A DNA stretch of 64,000 nt, taken from NCBI GenBank assembly GCA_963402885.1, contig OY727094.1, positions 5,458,501-5,522,500 of the forward strand, written 5' to 3'. The stretch comes from Antedon bifida (taxonomy: Eukaryota > Echinodermata > Crinoidea > Comatulida > Antedonidae). Made by a program: the position numbers and the translations under genes. This document shows positions 52,574 to 62,909 of this stretch, piece by piece (the first letter of the stretch is position 1; each line of letters opens with the position of its first letter). Below the pieces are notes generated by a model that did no database searches, was not told the DNA's origin, and saw only the letters and a list, made by a program, of their open reading frames with translations.

Positions 52574-52873
52574 CAGTAGAACACGTTCTTTGGGGACACT
52601 AAGGGGAACTCTATTAAAGGGGCACACTCTATTAAAGGGGCACACTCTATTAAAGGGGCACACTTGGTTGAGGGGACACACTTGGTTGAGGGGACACTCG
52701 GTTGGAGGGCACATTCTATTAAAGGGGCACACTCTATTGAAGGTGACACTCTGTTGAGGGGACACTGTTGGAGGGCACACTCTATTAAAGCGGCACACTC
52801 TATTAAAGGTGACACCCTATTAAGGGCACACTCTATTAAGGGGACACTCTATTGGGTCCTAAAGGTTTTACTG
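52574..52873. mobile_element. Pogo/Tc1-like MITE with expanded GGGGCACACTCTATTAAA minisatellite
   Basis: The ends CAGTAGAACACGTTCTTTGG and CCTAAAGGTTTTACTG are imperfect inverted repeats. The interior is about a dozen 14-21 base units of GGGGCACACTCTATTAAA and GGGGACAC type. These units create long open frames on both strands that are repeat artefacts. TA flanks the right end. Confidence 0.65.
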
Positions 52874-54531
52874 TATAACAATTTTTCCATGTTTGGTGCT
52901 TTTTAAGTCATTGCCTTGAACTAAATGGTCGATTACTTTTTTCCGAAGTGTGATAAATCATTTGACACACTTTGTGCTGTACATAAATTGGTAATTAAAA
53001 ATGTTGTTTATTTAATAATAAGTTTAATTTTGTCTGCTGGCCAGTTTGTTACTTTCATGAAACACATTACCATAAATTTTGTAATTTCTGTAGATTCTTG
53101 TAAATGCATTGAAAATGATTCTAGTTCCATGTTTTTGTCAACTGTAAAAAATACTTTTATTTTCTATAGGCACAGTTGGCCATATGCCTTGTGTTCAAAG
53201 ACAAAACCAGTGGTTTGGTCCACCTTGTCAATAAAACACACAAGGTATTGGGCAATATGCAACATTTCATTTCCAAACGATGACCGTGCCGATAGCTTCC
53301 ACACCAAATATTGACTATCGGCATGGTTGACTGTGCCTATAGCTTCAACCGCCTGTGTATGTACAATCCATTCCAACCACCTGTAAATTTAAATATATGA
53401 ATTTGTTCTACGGTTAATCTTCAGCTTTGGCCGTGTAAATTGGTATTATTTTTCAGCATATTGCGGATAGTGTGGCAGGCTGCTCACAGCTGACCAATAC
53501 TTGCGACCTTTGGCCAGTAATAACATGGCTATAGCACAATGTCCATTTTACCAGTGTAAATGGGTGCTTATGTATTGCAACCTACATTTAAATTCATTTT
53601 TAACTAGTGTGAATGAATGCCAACTCACTTGCAAATCAGGTTTTGTGTATTAAATGAATTACCTCTCATGATTGGTCATAAATATACCAACTCTGTAGAA
53701 CCAGCCAATCAATGGTCATGTTACAAAAACCAAATATATACATTGATGTATGTATAAAGTATATATATTTCTTTTCACTATTTAAGACAATAAATTTGAA
53801 TGTTTTTGTACTTCAAATGGTCTCTTTATCTTTTATTCTGTTTGGTCCTTAAAACAAATATCGAAAAAGTAAACTTGAATTAATCTGATCAAAGAAACAA
53901 AATATTAAAAACAACTTTTTCTTTAAAATTACAGTATTCACTAAAACATAACTTTACATAGTTTTATTTCTTCATTAAATATATGTAATGAAGAAAATCA
54001 TTAAAAAAAACTTTTGTTATGTTCGCCTATTTTTGCGATCAATGTAAATTCTTGTAAAAGACTGAATGTTGAATAATGTATTCCTGTACACCATCAACAT
54101 TATTTGTTAAAATAACGATAGTGAGGCATTTAATGAATAGGCAAACTGCCTTAAAATGTGACATCAGAACAACTGATAATGAGAATATTTTCTCGAAACA
54201 TGTCACATTTTGGTGGAATCATTCATGATCAGATCTACGATTTTGTGTATTCGATTGGGAAACCCTTGTAATTAATGTTACTTAACAAATGCTTGTTCAT
54301 TCTAACTCAATGTTCAAAATACACGGGAAAAACTACATTACATTATAGTTCTCAATTAAATCGTCAAACATTATATTACTATTCTAGAAAAAAAAAATGT
54401 TTGCTAACTTCCCAAGGACTTGACAACGCTATGACTAGAGGGCGCTATACACAATATACATTAGTTACTAAATTAAAAAATGTGTATTGTAGGCCTATTC
54501 ATTTTCTTTTCAGACATAGATATCCATAAAT

Positions 54532-54836
54532 CAAGCCCGTAGCCAGGATTTTTACAGGTTTTTCTACAAAAGGGGCAGAAATCGTCATGATCTAGGCTAG
54601 TTAGGCATATTTATCATACAGTACTTTCACTGCTGATTTCTACCTTTAAACGGACGTATGATACGTTCCTCGTGTTTAACGGACGAACATAATGTTCCAT
54701 GTGTTTACCGGGCGTACAGCAGACATTCTCGTGTGTTCAACGGCGGACGCACTGCAGCATGATCGCACATGACGAGTATAGTTGAAAAGGGCACTTCAGG
54801 AAAATGAGTTTAAACCTTTCCTGGCTATGGTCTTGC
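54532..54836. mobile_element. hAT-like MITE
   Basis: CAAGCCCGTAGCCAGGA (left) mirrors TCCTGGCTATGGTCTTG (right). CATAAAT flanks both sides (54525-54531 and 54836-54842), a 7-8 base duplication of the size hAT elements make. The interior has three CGGACG(T/A)-type units (54655-54750) and no transposase. Confidence 0.6.
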
Positions 54837-55260
54837 ATAAATGTGCACATGACTACAAAGTTTTCATTTTTATATTATCCTATGATTCAATATATTAATT
54901 TTAATGTGTTTTTATTCATATATACTGTAATTGTTTATACCTCTTTGATGTTTTTTTCTCATTAATTTGTATTTATTGAAAAAAAAATCAAGATCAGAAA
55001 AAAATAACTATAAATTATTTTATGTCCAGATACAGAGAATTTATGAATAACCTGACTGTAAACAAATATTACATAATTTTTGTTCTTGACAAACTTACAA
55101 ACTAGAAACTTAGCTATATACAAACTATTTTGCAATGTTAATTAATACTTAATTTAAATTCAAAATGAATTTTTGGAATAAAGTATGGTATAAAAACGAA
55201 TTAGTGGAATACAGTACAGTAGAATGGCTGCACGAATGTTCATATATAAAAGTGCTCGAG

Positions 55261-55560
55261 TATTGCAATTTGTAGCCTGGTATGAAGGGTAGCCGAGTTG
55301 GTACCTCTTTTATATTCTAGTATTGTAGTTTATATCCTGATATGAAGGGTAGCCGAGTTGGTACTTCTTTTATGTTCTAGTATTGTAGTTTATATCCTGA
55401 TATGAAGGTTAGCCGAGTTGGTATTTCTTTTATGTTGTAGTATTGTAATTTATATCCCGACATGAATGGTAGCCAAGTTGGTACTTCTTTTATGTTCTAG
55501 TATTGTAGTTTATATCCCGATATGAAGGGTAGACGAGTTGGTACCTCTTTTTGATATTCA
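55261..55560 (-). repeat. Five-copy 60-bp tandem array derived from the ICMT C-terminal codons
   Basis: Five units of exactly 60 bases with period boundaries at 55261, 55321, 55381, 55441 and 55501. The unit at 55501-55560 is the real 3' end of ICMT exon 4. The other four lie directly downstream on the minus strand and still spell NIKEVPTRLPFISGYKLQY-like peptides in the same frame, because 60 is a multiple of three. Most units close with the same TAG, but the junction between the units at 55441 and 55381 has TAC. Units differ by a few bases each, so the array is young but not fresh. Confidence 0.92.
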
Positions 55561-58500
55561 AGATACTCCTCCCCGAAAAAGTTTAATAACGTGATCTCTT
55601 CGTCTTCTATACGTTCTTTGAAGAACTTCCAGGATGTGTATGCAAAGCCTATCGAACACAATGGATTGCATAGCGTGATCTAAAAAAATACAGATAAAAT
55701 AGGATATTAATATAAGTTTATTTATATATTGTTTCAGCTTAGTAGACCAGGGAAAAGCGAGATTCCCTAAAGCTCTCTACACTATCAAACTAGTTTGACA
55801 AAAAAGTGTCATGTGCCCAAATATGGTAGTCCATATATGGGCACATCACATTTTTTTGACACATAAAGTTTGATAGTGTAGACGGAGCTTCAGTAGACTT
55901 GCCACATGTCTATATGTATTGTTTCTGTTTATATTTTTATAACTAGCTTAAATATGGGTATGACACGGCATGTGTGCCACTATTGAAAACAATTTTTATG
56001 GGCTCCTTAGGGTCTAGTTATTGTTTCTTTTTAAATAATAGCGCCACCACAGGGTGTTTTGATGGACTAGCTGAAGTATAGGTATGACACACCATGTGTG
56101 CCACTATTTTAAAATTTATTTATGGGCTGGACGTATAGGTAACTTAGTAGTCTGTAGTTAATATTGTTTCTATTTAAATAGCACCACCAGAGGATGTGTT
56201 GATGTTTGTAGCTCAAGTATAGGTATGACACGCCATGTGTGCCAAAATATTGTTCTCTTTACCAATATTAAGCCAAATGGCCATCTTTGAACTAGACTTT
56301 TGTTTATAGGTGTGTGCTGCAGTTCTTTCGGTGTTTAAATCTGTTACAGACTTTCTAATTTATCTTTCCACATTTTGTCCAATCAGTCACTTAAAAGTAA
56401 ATTAATTGTTTATACCTGCGTCCCAACGCTCCAGTAAAACCAACCAACGTATGCTGGATGCCGTGACCATGAATACAGCCCGTGCGTTACTAGATGATGA
56501 TCGTTAGCCTTCTCGAATTGAATATAATGATTAAAACTTTTACCGGCAGTCAACATGGCTGCTTTCCGCATGACTTCACCGACAATACTTAGTAGTAGAC
56601 CAAAATAACTTATATACCAGTAATTTTTTAAACCTGAAATAAGAAATATAGTTATAGATTGATGGTAATATGTTAGGGTCAGAGTTCAAATCCCATTAAT
56701 CACAGCATAGCTTCACTCCTCTCCCATATCATTGTTTTTGTTGGTAAACAAGTGTAAAGTAAATTAGTCTTCAATTAGAATTCCTATTATTTCGATCTGT
56801 AATTACAGGAGATTGTAGCATTTGCCCTGGATGTCTGTGGGGAAGGGGCTGGGGTGCAACGGCAAAAAGGCCTGATATTTCAACATTTTCTTAGCTCCAG
56901 CCCAACCATGGTGGGCTGGCTGGTCCCGTAGACTTACACTTTTGTTTCATATATCAATGTATAAGTGCAATTTCTGGGGACCTAGCAGCTCTATTTTTCA
57001 AAATTTTCTTATGTCAGCCCTAGTATTTCGTTTGCAATTGTCGCACCCCGAGAACAGCTTATGCCTCTGGATGTGTGCAACAGGACTTCAGAAAAGGATG
57101 GGTTCAGTTTTTTTGGAGGCCTTTGCCCTGACATTGGCTGAAATGATGATACTGTACATAAATAACTATAAAATCTATAGAGATTGTTTTTTTAATGCTT
57201 TGATTACCATAAACTTACCAGGAAAAAAGTATATTTCTATTATAAATTCTGAGCAGCTTGCCATAGCTGCCAAGTAGTATGCAACGCTCTGACTCAGTAG
57301 AAACGACTCAAGTGTTAAACTGTCCAAGTTATAAATAGATGTTGAGAAATATTCTGAAAAGTGGAAGAAGCTAAGCAGAGACCAGTACCAGCCAAATATC
57401 CTCCATGAGGTGGGTTGAATGCCTAGTGTTAGGCCTAAGCCAAATACCACTCCGAGCATACATGCTCTTACGGCTATCTGAAGATGAAATAAGTAATCAA
57501 TAATTTAATTACTTTGAAATGATTTCAGTTTAAGTTGTATTTACATACGATGGAAATTTTGTTCCAAATCTTATTAATGGATCAAAGTTTAATTAATTTA
57601 ATTAACGGTAAACACATACATTTTCTGATTTTTTTTGCTGGGGATTATTAAGCCCTAGCCTCCTACTAGGCATATTTTTCCTCCAGTATTATTGGGTCAA
57701 CTCAATCTCCCTATCTTATTCAGGCCCGTAACCAGGGGGGGATCGGGGGGATCGTACGATCCCCCCGCTGAACAGCGAGTTCCGCTTGGCCTCCCACTTT
57801 TTTTTTGCTGGGCATACTAACACAACACAACGATTGTTCACTACAGGCCTAGTCAAGCATTAATAAATTTAATTAATATATATATATATATTTTAACTAA
57901 AATATAAAAACCTAACACTAAAATTTACAAGATAAGTTCTATTTGATAACTGCTGAACATCGTGGTTCTGGAGCTAGCGAGCTGTACACAGAGCATAGTT
58001 GTTTGCTTGACATAACAGGGTATTCCCCTACACAGGTCTCCGCGTGCGTGTGACGTGCCCAGCCAGCTGCTTGATAGAGAAAGCATGCAGCTCACACGCA
58101 AGTGCAAGATGCAACGGTTGAGTGAATTCAGAGATCATCTTAATTCCATGGTTTTTTACCTAAACACCACATGATGGTGAATATGCCTGTTAAAGTCTCA
58201 ATGATACGATCCCTAATGTACCATGTTGTTGCTAGGAGGCTTGAAAGGAGGAGGGATCTAGTGTAATTTCGGTCGGCAAGAGAATGCCGTCCTCTGACAA
58301 TATAAGGTCGGCAATTGAAATTTGTGGGCTGGTAATTACACCAACTTATAGTTCATAAACAAAAGAGAATAGCCGGAAATGCGATTTGCGGCCATAGGCC
58401 TATAGAGAAAAAAAAATCGAGGGTATGGTTCCAGTGGCGGATCTAGCGGGGGCGTATGGGGCGTAAAGTACAGGCAAGTTGTTAGCTTGCATTTGGTACC

Positions 58501-59250
58501 CTAGGTAAGTATCAGCTGCATGTTCCACATGTCGTAATTTGCGAGCTTTAGAGTGTTTGGTAAATGACATTATGAGATGTTTGTAAATCGTTTTAAACGA
58601 CTTACAATGCGCTAGAACGTCAAAATTTCCAGGGGCCGTCGGCCCCTGGACCCCGACCGGGGGCCCTTGGCGGCCCCCTGGCCCCCAGCCAATGTTTGCT
58701 CGCTTCGCTCGCAAAGCTACGCCACCCCTATTTCAACATCCTGGATCCGCCCCTGGGTTCCACTAAAGAACTTAACGATCCACCCCGCCGTCAAACCTGG
58801 TTACGGCCCTGTTATTTATAGTTATAATACTGCACTTTTTAGGCTAGTAAACAGTAGCCCACTTACTAGGTCTGAGTGAGTTAGATTAGAGAGGCTAGCC
58901 TAGTGGTAGTAGTAGTAGATGCAATGCAATCCGAAATGTTTATTCCTAGGCCGACCTCGGAAAGTGAAGTAAGGTATAAATATATTTTGATCGCCCGACA
59001 GACACGTACGTTGTCGTGGAATGGTCCACGAACTTACCTGGTTGGCATATCGTTTTAGGGTTACAAACATCAACACGTAATTTACTGCAACATAAAGTAA
59101 TATGCCCATTAATTTGTATTCACTGTATAAATTATTTATTTTGCTTTCGGTTGGTTTAACTAAATCGACAGCAAACGGTATGAGAAATGTCCCAGCCCCC
59201 TGACAAAACCATCGGAGGCTCACCCTTCCTTCCATTGGAATTACCGCCAT
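55497..59250 (-). CDS. ICMT: Protein-S-isoprenylcysteine O-methyltransferase (complete, four coding exons)
   Basis: Coding exons: 59250-59038, 57477-57219, 56633-56416 and 55679-55497; GT-AG junctions in phase; 290 residues (human 284). The enzyme methylates the exposed carboxyl of prenylated cysteine on CaaX proteins (Ras, Rho, lamins) in the endoplasmic reticulum membrane, using S-adenosylmethionine. Several hydrophobic membrane spans are visible (about 18-32, 47-65, 75-90). The core has the family blocks GWYWSLLSFFHFSEY, AAMLTAGKSFNH, RHPAYVGWFYWS (215-226) and, in the last exon, EDEEITLLNFFGEEYLEY (255-272), which includes the catalytic-domain acidic residues. Start: the ATG at 59250 (MAVIPMEGR) is the first in frame; the ATG at 59235 is an alternative. 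The stop at 55497-55499 lies inside the first unit boundary of the tandem array downstream. Confidence 0.95.
55769..55890. mobile_element. Fold-back MITE, copy 7 (compact hairpin)
   Basis: The shortest complete copy: AAGCTCTCTACACTATCAAA on the left, AAGTTTGATAGTGTAGACGG then AGCTT on the right, and CCCAAATATGG facing CCATATATGGGC around a minimal loop. It is essentially one palindrome in ICMT intron 3. Confidence 0.88.
55940..56250. repeat. Three-copy tandem repeat (about 125-140 bp unit)
   Basis: TAGGTATGACACNCCATGTG (or close variant) recurs at about 55957, 56080 and 56221, each time with GTGCCACTAT, TTTATGGGCT and AATAGC(G)CCACCA in the same order. Units differ by small insertions. The repeat lies in ICMT intron 3. 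Confidence 0.8.
57721..58811. mobile_element. DNA transposon-like element, CAGGCCCGTAACCAGG ends, with nested insertion
   Basis: CAGGCCCGTAACCAGG (left) mirrors CCTGGTTACGGCCCTG (right). Both sides are flanked by TTATT (57716-57720 and 58812-58816), a possible 5-base target duplication. The ends resemble those of the 54532 element, so the two may be related. No transposase is evident. A second element (58432-58755) is inserted inside. It is located in ICMT intron 1. Confidence 0.65.
58432..58755. mobile_element. MITE nested in the 57721 element
   Basis: CAGTGGCGGATCTAG (left) mirrors CTGGATCCGCCCCTG (right), with GGTTC directly flanking both sides (58427-58431 and 58756-58760). The interior is GC-rich with GCGAAGCGAGC and GGGGCC blocks, unlike the AT-rich surroundings. 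It has no coding capacity. CAGNGGCGGATC ends are common on short non-autonomous elements of invertebrates; the superfamily is unresolved. Confidence 0.7.
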
Positions 59251-60449
59251 TACTAATACTGCCCTCTGGAGTTTTTAAAAATAATAAGTACGTACTGACC
59301 ATCCCTGCAATTTCGCGGAGAAAAAAAAGTACACAGGTGGTATTATGGTACAGGTATGTTGTACCAATGCAGGTGGCCCAATAACAACACACATAATATG
59401 AAAATGTACACTGAAGGAGAGCTGCTGAGGAGGCGAGAAAGGCCAGAGGGTTTGAATTTAACGTGAAAGTGACTACATCAAATGCTGGAAATGTAAGAAT
59501 GATGTCGTTTATTTATTTGTAACATATTCGTCGGATACGTATACTGTATAGTAAGGCCATAAACCTTATTGTAGGTAAGTCAATAGACATTTATTGTTAT
59601 TATTAGCCTGTAGTTAGCTATAATTTCGACGAATCGTAAATTAACCTTTCCATAGATAGAGCACAGTAACACAGTAATTGAAATCAAAGACGAATTTATT
59701 ACACGTTTTACATGAATTCATGACGTGTTTCCGACTAAAGTATGAATTATTTATACACATGGATTCATTTATTTCAATCCCGACTCCATGGAACTATTAA
59801 TTACATACTTAGCTATTATAATAATCATAATTCTAAATAACAACAAAAGCAATAACACAACAAAACCAACAACACAATAAAACAGAACAGCAAAAGCAAA
59901 ATAACAACATAACCACCGCAAAACTGTTATAACACAACAAAACTAAATCACCCTCCATGATGATGAAAGTATACAATGTTTGATATACATAGATCATTTA
60001 TGATAAGTCATAAAATAATATTGATACAACAACTCATCCGCTGGTAAACGATTACTAGTTACTCTGGTCACCATCTGTGTGTGACCAAGAAGTAGGCCTA
60101 CATGATTGCTAATTAGACTTAGATCAAGACACAACTTTGCTCTGAATACTAGCTGCATTATTATGGGAGTATGTTTCCATACGTGTTTGATCCAAAAAAT
60201 GACTGGGGTAATAATAATTTGTATGTAACAATAAACATATTACATTAATGCAACAACTCCTTGTTTGACTTACACTTTTGTTTTAATTTAAAGCAACAGA
60301 AATTTAAAAGCAGGACCATATCATTTTTTTTATTTTGAGGTCAGCTTTATAGATGTAATCTATTATATTTGCATGTTACATTATATACAAAGTGCTTACG
60401 TACTACATTATATTACTGCTTAACTCCTCCCTAGAATTAGAACAAGGCT

Positions 60450-60558
60450 AAATACATGGCTACAGTCGCGTTAGGTGCTCAAGTTAGTGTTTACCGACCG
60501 ACCGACCAACCGGCCGACATAGTGAGCTGTAGAATCGCGTTGCACGCGACTAAAAAGA
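60450..60558 (+). repeat. Interspersed repeat B, copy 2
   Basis: Contains TACATGGCTACAGTCGCGTT, CTCAAGTTAGTGTTTACCGA and ATCGCGTTGCACGCGACTAA in the same order as at 30045-30155, with an extra expansion of the CCGA unit. The family is not recognised. Confidence 0.7.
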
Positions 60559-60711
60559 TATGACGATGGCACCTTTTATCTGTCACAGGTTGAAGGGGGT
60601 AGGCCTACATCGGAGATATAACATTTCTGACTGGATGATTATTAATTTTATTAGTTAGGCTTGTATATAATCATGATGTATGATTTACAATTTTACAAAA
60701 AATAAAAGCAA

Positions 60712-60717
60712 TTTATT
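60712..60717 (-). terminator. Candidate PARP-gene polyadenylation signal
   Basis: AATAAA on the minus strand, about 30 bases after the PARP-gene stop codon. Confidence 0.45.
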
Positions 60718-60746
60718 TTTTGTAGCGTTTGTAACGTTTGTAATTC

Positions 60747-62909
60747 TTACATACAGTTACATATGCATGATTTTTTATCTTGTTTTTTAGGTTTTGGCGT
60801 TGGAATAGGTTTTGGAATTGGAATAGGTTTTGGAATTGGAATAGGTTTTGGAGTTGGAATAGGTTTTGGAGTTTCTATGTAAGTAATAAGATATTCTGGA
60901 TAAACCTGATGGTTATCAAACACCACAAAAATACTTGGATTAGCGACATCATCAACACAAGAGTCATACAAGCCCTTTGACTCATTGTTTGGGTCTTTAA
61001 CTGGTGGCCGGCGCATCTCTTTCGTGCCAACTGTGTAGCTACCAACAAGAACTCTTGCAACAAACATCCTCTTTACACCAGCACTGTCTTTTTCAGCGTA
61101 ATCATTGGAATACTTTGCTGACTTTGCAAAATAAGCTCCATGTCCATACTTATGACCAACTCGTGTACCACCCAAGCGAAAATCGAAATTCTGACAACAG
61201 ATGTTTTCTACTTTATCTGTAGTTGTTCCATGAAATAGTTGAAGCTCTTTAACCTCTCTACAATTGTTTTCATTCATCATGGCTTCTTTTTGCCTTAAAT
61301 AAAAAAACAAATTTAAGAAAATTGTTGAAAAGATAGTAAAAATAATATACATTTTTAAATTCCTGCGCAAACATTGACACTTGACTTAAAATTGTACGCC
61401 AAAAAAAAAATGTTTGTACTCCTCTCGCCCATAAATGTTTCTTTAAGGTTTCATGAAGCTTAAGCCGAAATACATGAATTTCAACATTTACTAAATTTAA
61501 ACTGTCCTGAAAATGCTGAAACACTTGAAAAATATATTTAAATATTATTTTACCGAGAAAATGCTTCCCAGATCAGCACATTTTGAACTCGTTCCAGCTG
61601 TTTTATTTTTTCTTCTGGAAGACTCTTTTTAAACAATTCGGATATTTCTTTGTATTCTGCGGTGCTCGCATGTAAAACTTGTGTTTTTGTTGTGATGGTT
61701 GTATCCCAACAATCTGGTAGTGGATATCTGCATTCCCTGTGCAAGGTAATGCATAATAGATAATTAAGTCGTATTGCCAACATTATGAGGATCGGACAGC
61801 CTTTTATAGTCCACAACAAGACACCTAATAACTATTGTCTGTTCAAAAAGTGGGTTGACGTAACCTAATATTATATTTATTTAATATATTATGTTTAATA
61901 TAAATAGTAACATAATTACTCTAAAAATTGTAAATGTGTATTAAAGAAATAAGGTGTCACTTTTACCAATACCAATTTTAAAATTGACTGTACCAAGAAC
62001 AGATGAGCCAATACCTCGGAGTATATTTCGGGGAACGCTAATCAACTTTCTACACTTAACTTTGAAAATATATTGGAACGAAAAAAAGCGTTCTCAACAT
62101 GTGGAAACTAAGGTTTATCTTTGATTGGAAAAGTATTATTAATAAAGTCTTTGGTATTACCAATTTTAACATATAATTTTTCAAATTTAACAACACCTGA
62201 TGTAGAAAAAAGAGAAAGTCAATTTACTTCACATGTTTGTGCCGTCCTTTATGGATAATTGTTGAAAACCTTTTTTTTTGAACTAACAGGAAATTTAATT
62301 AATCTAAACAATGAAATTAGTTTTGGGGACAAAGGCTCACCAAGTATTGCAAATCTTTTTAACAAAATATTATATTTATGCTGCAGAATAAAAAATAATG
62401 TACCTTATTTTAAAAGCCTTAAGTTCATATTTAACAAATTTAAGAAAATTGTAGATCTTGCTTAAAGGGGTAATGGGTTATGAGTGCTTTATTATTTTCT
62501 TACTTTACTTATTGCTTTTGTTTAAATGTGTTGTTTTGTATGTGTAAAAGATGTGAAAATAAAAAAAAAATAGAAAAAATAAAGGAATAAGGTGGGTGCA
62601 TGATACCGAAACCTTAATTAATCATCTGACTCCAGTTAATACAAAAGTGAAAAGATAATAAACAAATTACCAATGCTTAGCTTCTCTGTACTTCTCAACA
62701 TCCTCTGGTTTTATCTGTTTGACTGGTCTTCGACAGACATCTCTTTTGGTACGGTATTTATCATTGGTTTGGCTCATATCAGAGAAGTTCAGCGTGTAGT
62801 TTTGATCACCCGCTTTAAAATTAACCGTGCAACTTCCATTTCCATTTTCATAAGCTTTGAACAATCTTTGAAAATCTGCACTGTCTTTGTCTGGTCGTGC
62901 ATCACTACT
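60747..62909 (-). CDS. WWE-PARP mono-ADP-ribosyltransferase, 3' part (partial)
   Basis: Exons in transcript order: 62909-62671 (5' boundary least certain), 61736-61554 and 61293-60747, all in phase. The first exon carries the C-terminal half of a WWE domain (FKAYENGNGS, NFSDMSQTNDKYRTKR, VCRRP), an ADP-ribose-binding fold. The next two carry the PARP catalytic domain: LPDCWDT and LERVQNVLIWEAF, then LFHGT (catalytic His), GHGAYFAKSAKYSNDYA (Tyr) and YPEYLITY at the third triad position. The lack of glutamate there is typical of mono-ADP-ribosylating family members such as PARP7, 11, 12 and 14. WWE followed directly by PARP fits the PARP7/11/12 group. Unusually, after the domain the protein has five to six PKPIPI/T repeats and a basic, Cys-rich end (KKQDKKSCICNCM). 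The N-terminus is not seen and probably lies beyond 64000. Confidence 0.88.
60790..60873 (-). repeat. 18-bp coding repeat in the PARP tail
   Basis: Four to five units of GGTTTTGGAATTGGAATA (plus-strand view) encode Pro-Lys-Pro-Ile-Pro-(Ile/Thr) on the minus strand. Codons match between neighbouring units, with single-base variation in the third and sixth residues, so the units arose by slippage and are kept in frame. Confidence 0.85.
61960..62580 (+). mobile_element. Possible L1-group LINE ORF2 3' remnant
   Basis: The plus strand reads, with interruptions, peptides such as EEPIPRSIFRG, WNEKKRSQHVETKVY, VLPILTYNF and, as an open stretch 62259-62465, NLFNKILYLCCRIKNNVPYFKSLKFIFNKF. It is followed by a short tail ending in an A-rich run (about 62555-62582). 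The order and character resemble the C-terminal region of invertebrate L1-like ORF2 proteins, but no catalytic reverse transcriptase motif is included, so the call is moderate. It lies in a PARP-gene intron. Confidence 0.4.

Larger units (their letters stand above)
50473..55496. other. Intergenic region between convergent RCC2 and ICMT
   Basis: About 5 kb between the RCC2 stop and the ICMT stop. It must include both 3' untranslated regions. It holds a GAGACAATCTC repeat region, a fold-back MITE, a pogo-like MITE with minisatellite interior, a hAT-like element (54532) and the ICMT-tail repeat array. Frames such as 52925-53314 (+) and 53164-53376 (-) have no recognisable homology. Confidence 0.6.
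59251..60746. other. Intergenic region between ICMT and the PARP gene
   Basis: Holds the ICMT promoter (the start codon is at 59250; no TATA or initiator stands out), a CAA/ACA-rich low-complexity tract (about 59840-59945), interspersed repeat B copy 2 and the PARP 3' end. No gene is supported. Confidence 0.6.

Noticed and set aside
52486-52906. Long repetitive open frames on both strands
   Set aside because: Produced by the GGGGCACACTCTATTAAA minisatellite inside a MITE; they are not coding.
52925-53376. Overlapping frames of 129 (+) and 70 (-) residues in the RCC2-ICMT interval
   Set aside because: No family recognised; hydrophobic AT-driven composition and no splice or promoter support.
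55261-55560. CRISPR-like array
   Set aside because: Units are contiguous with no variable spacers, and they derive from the ICMT coding end in a eukaryotic genome.
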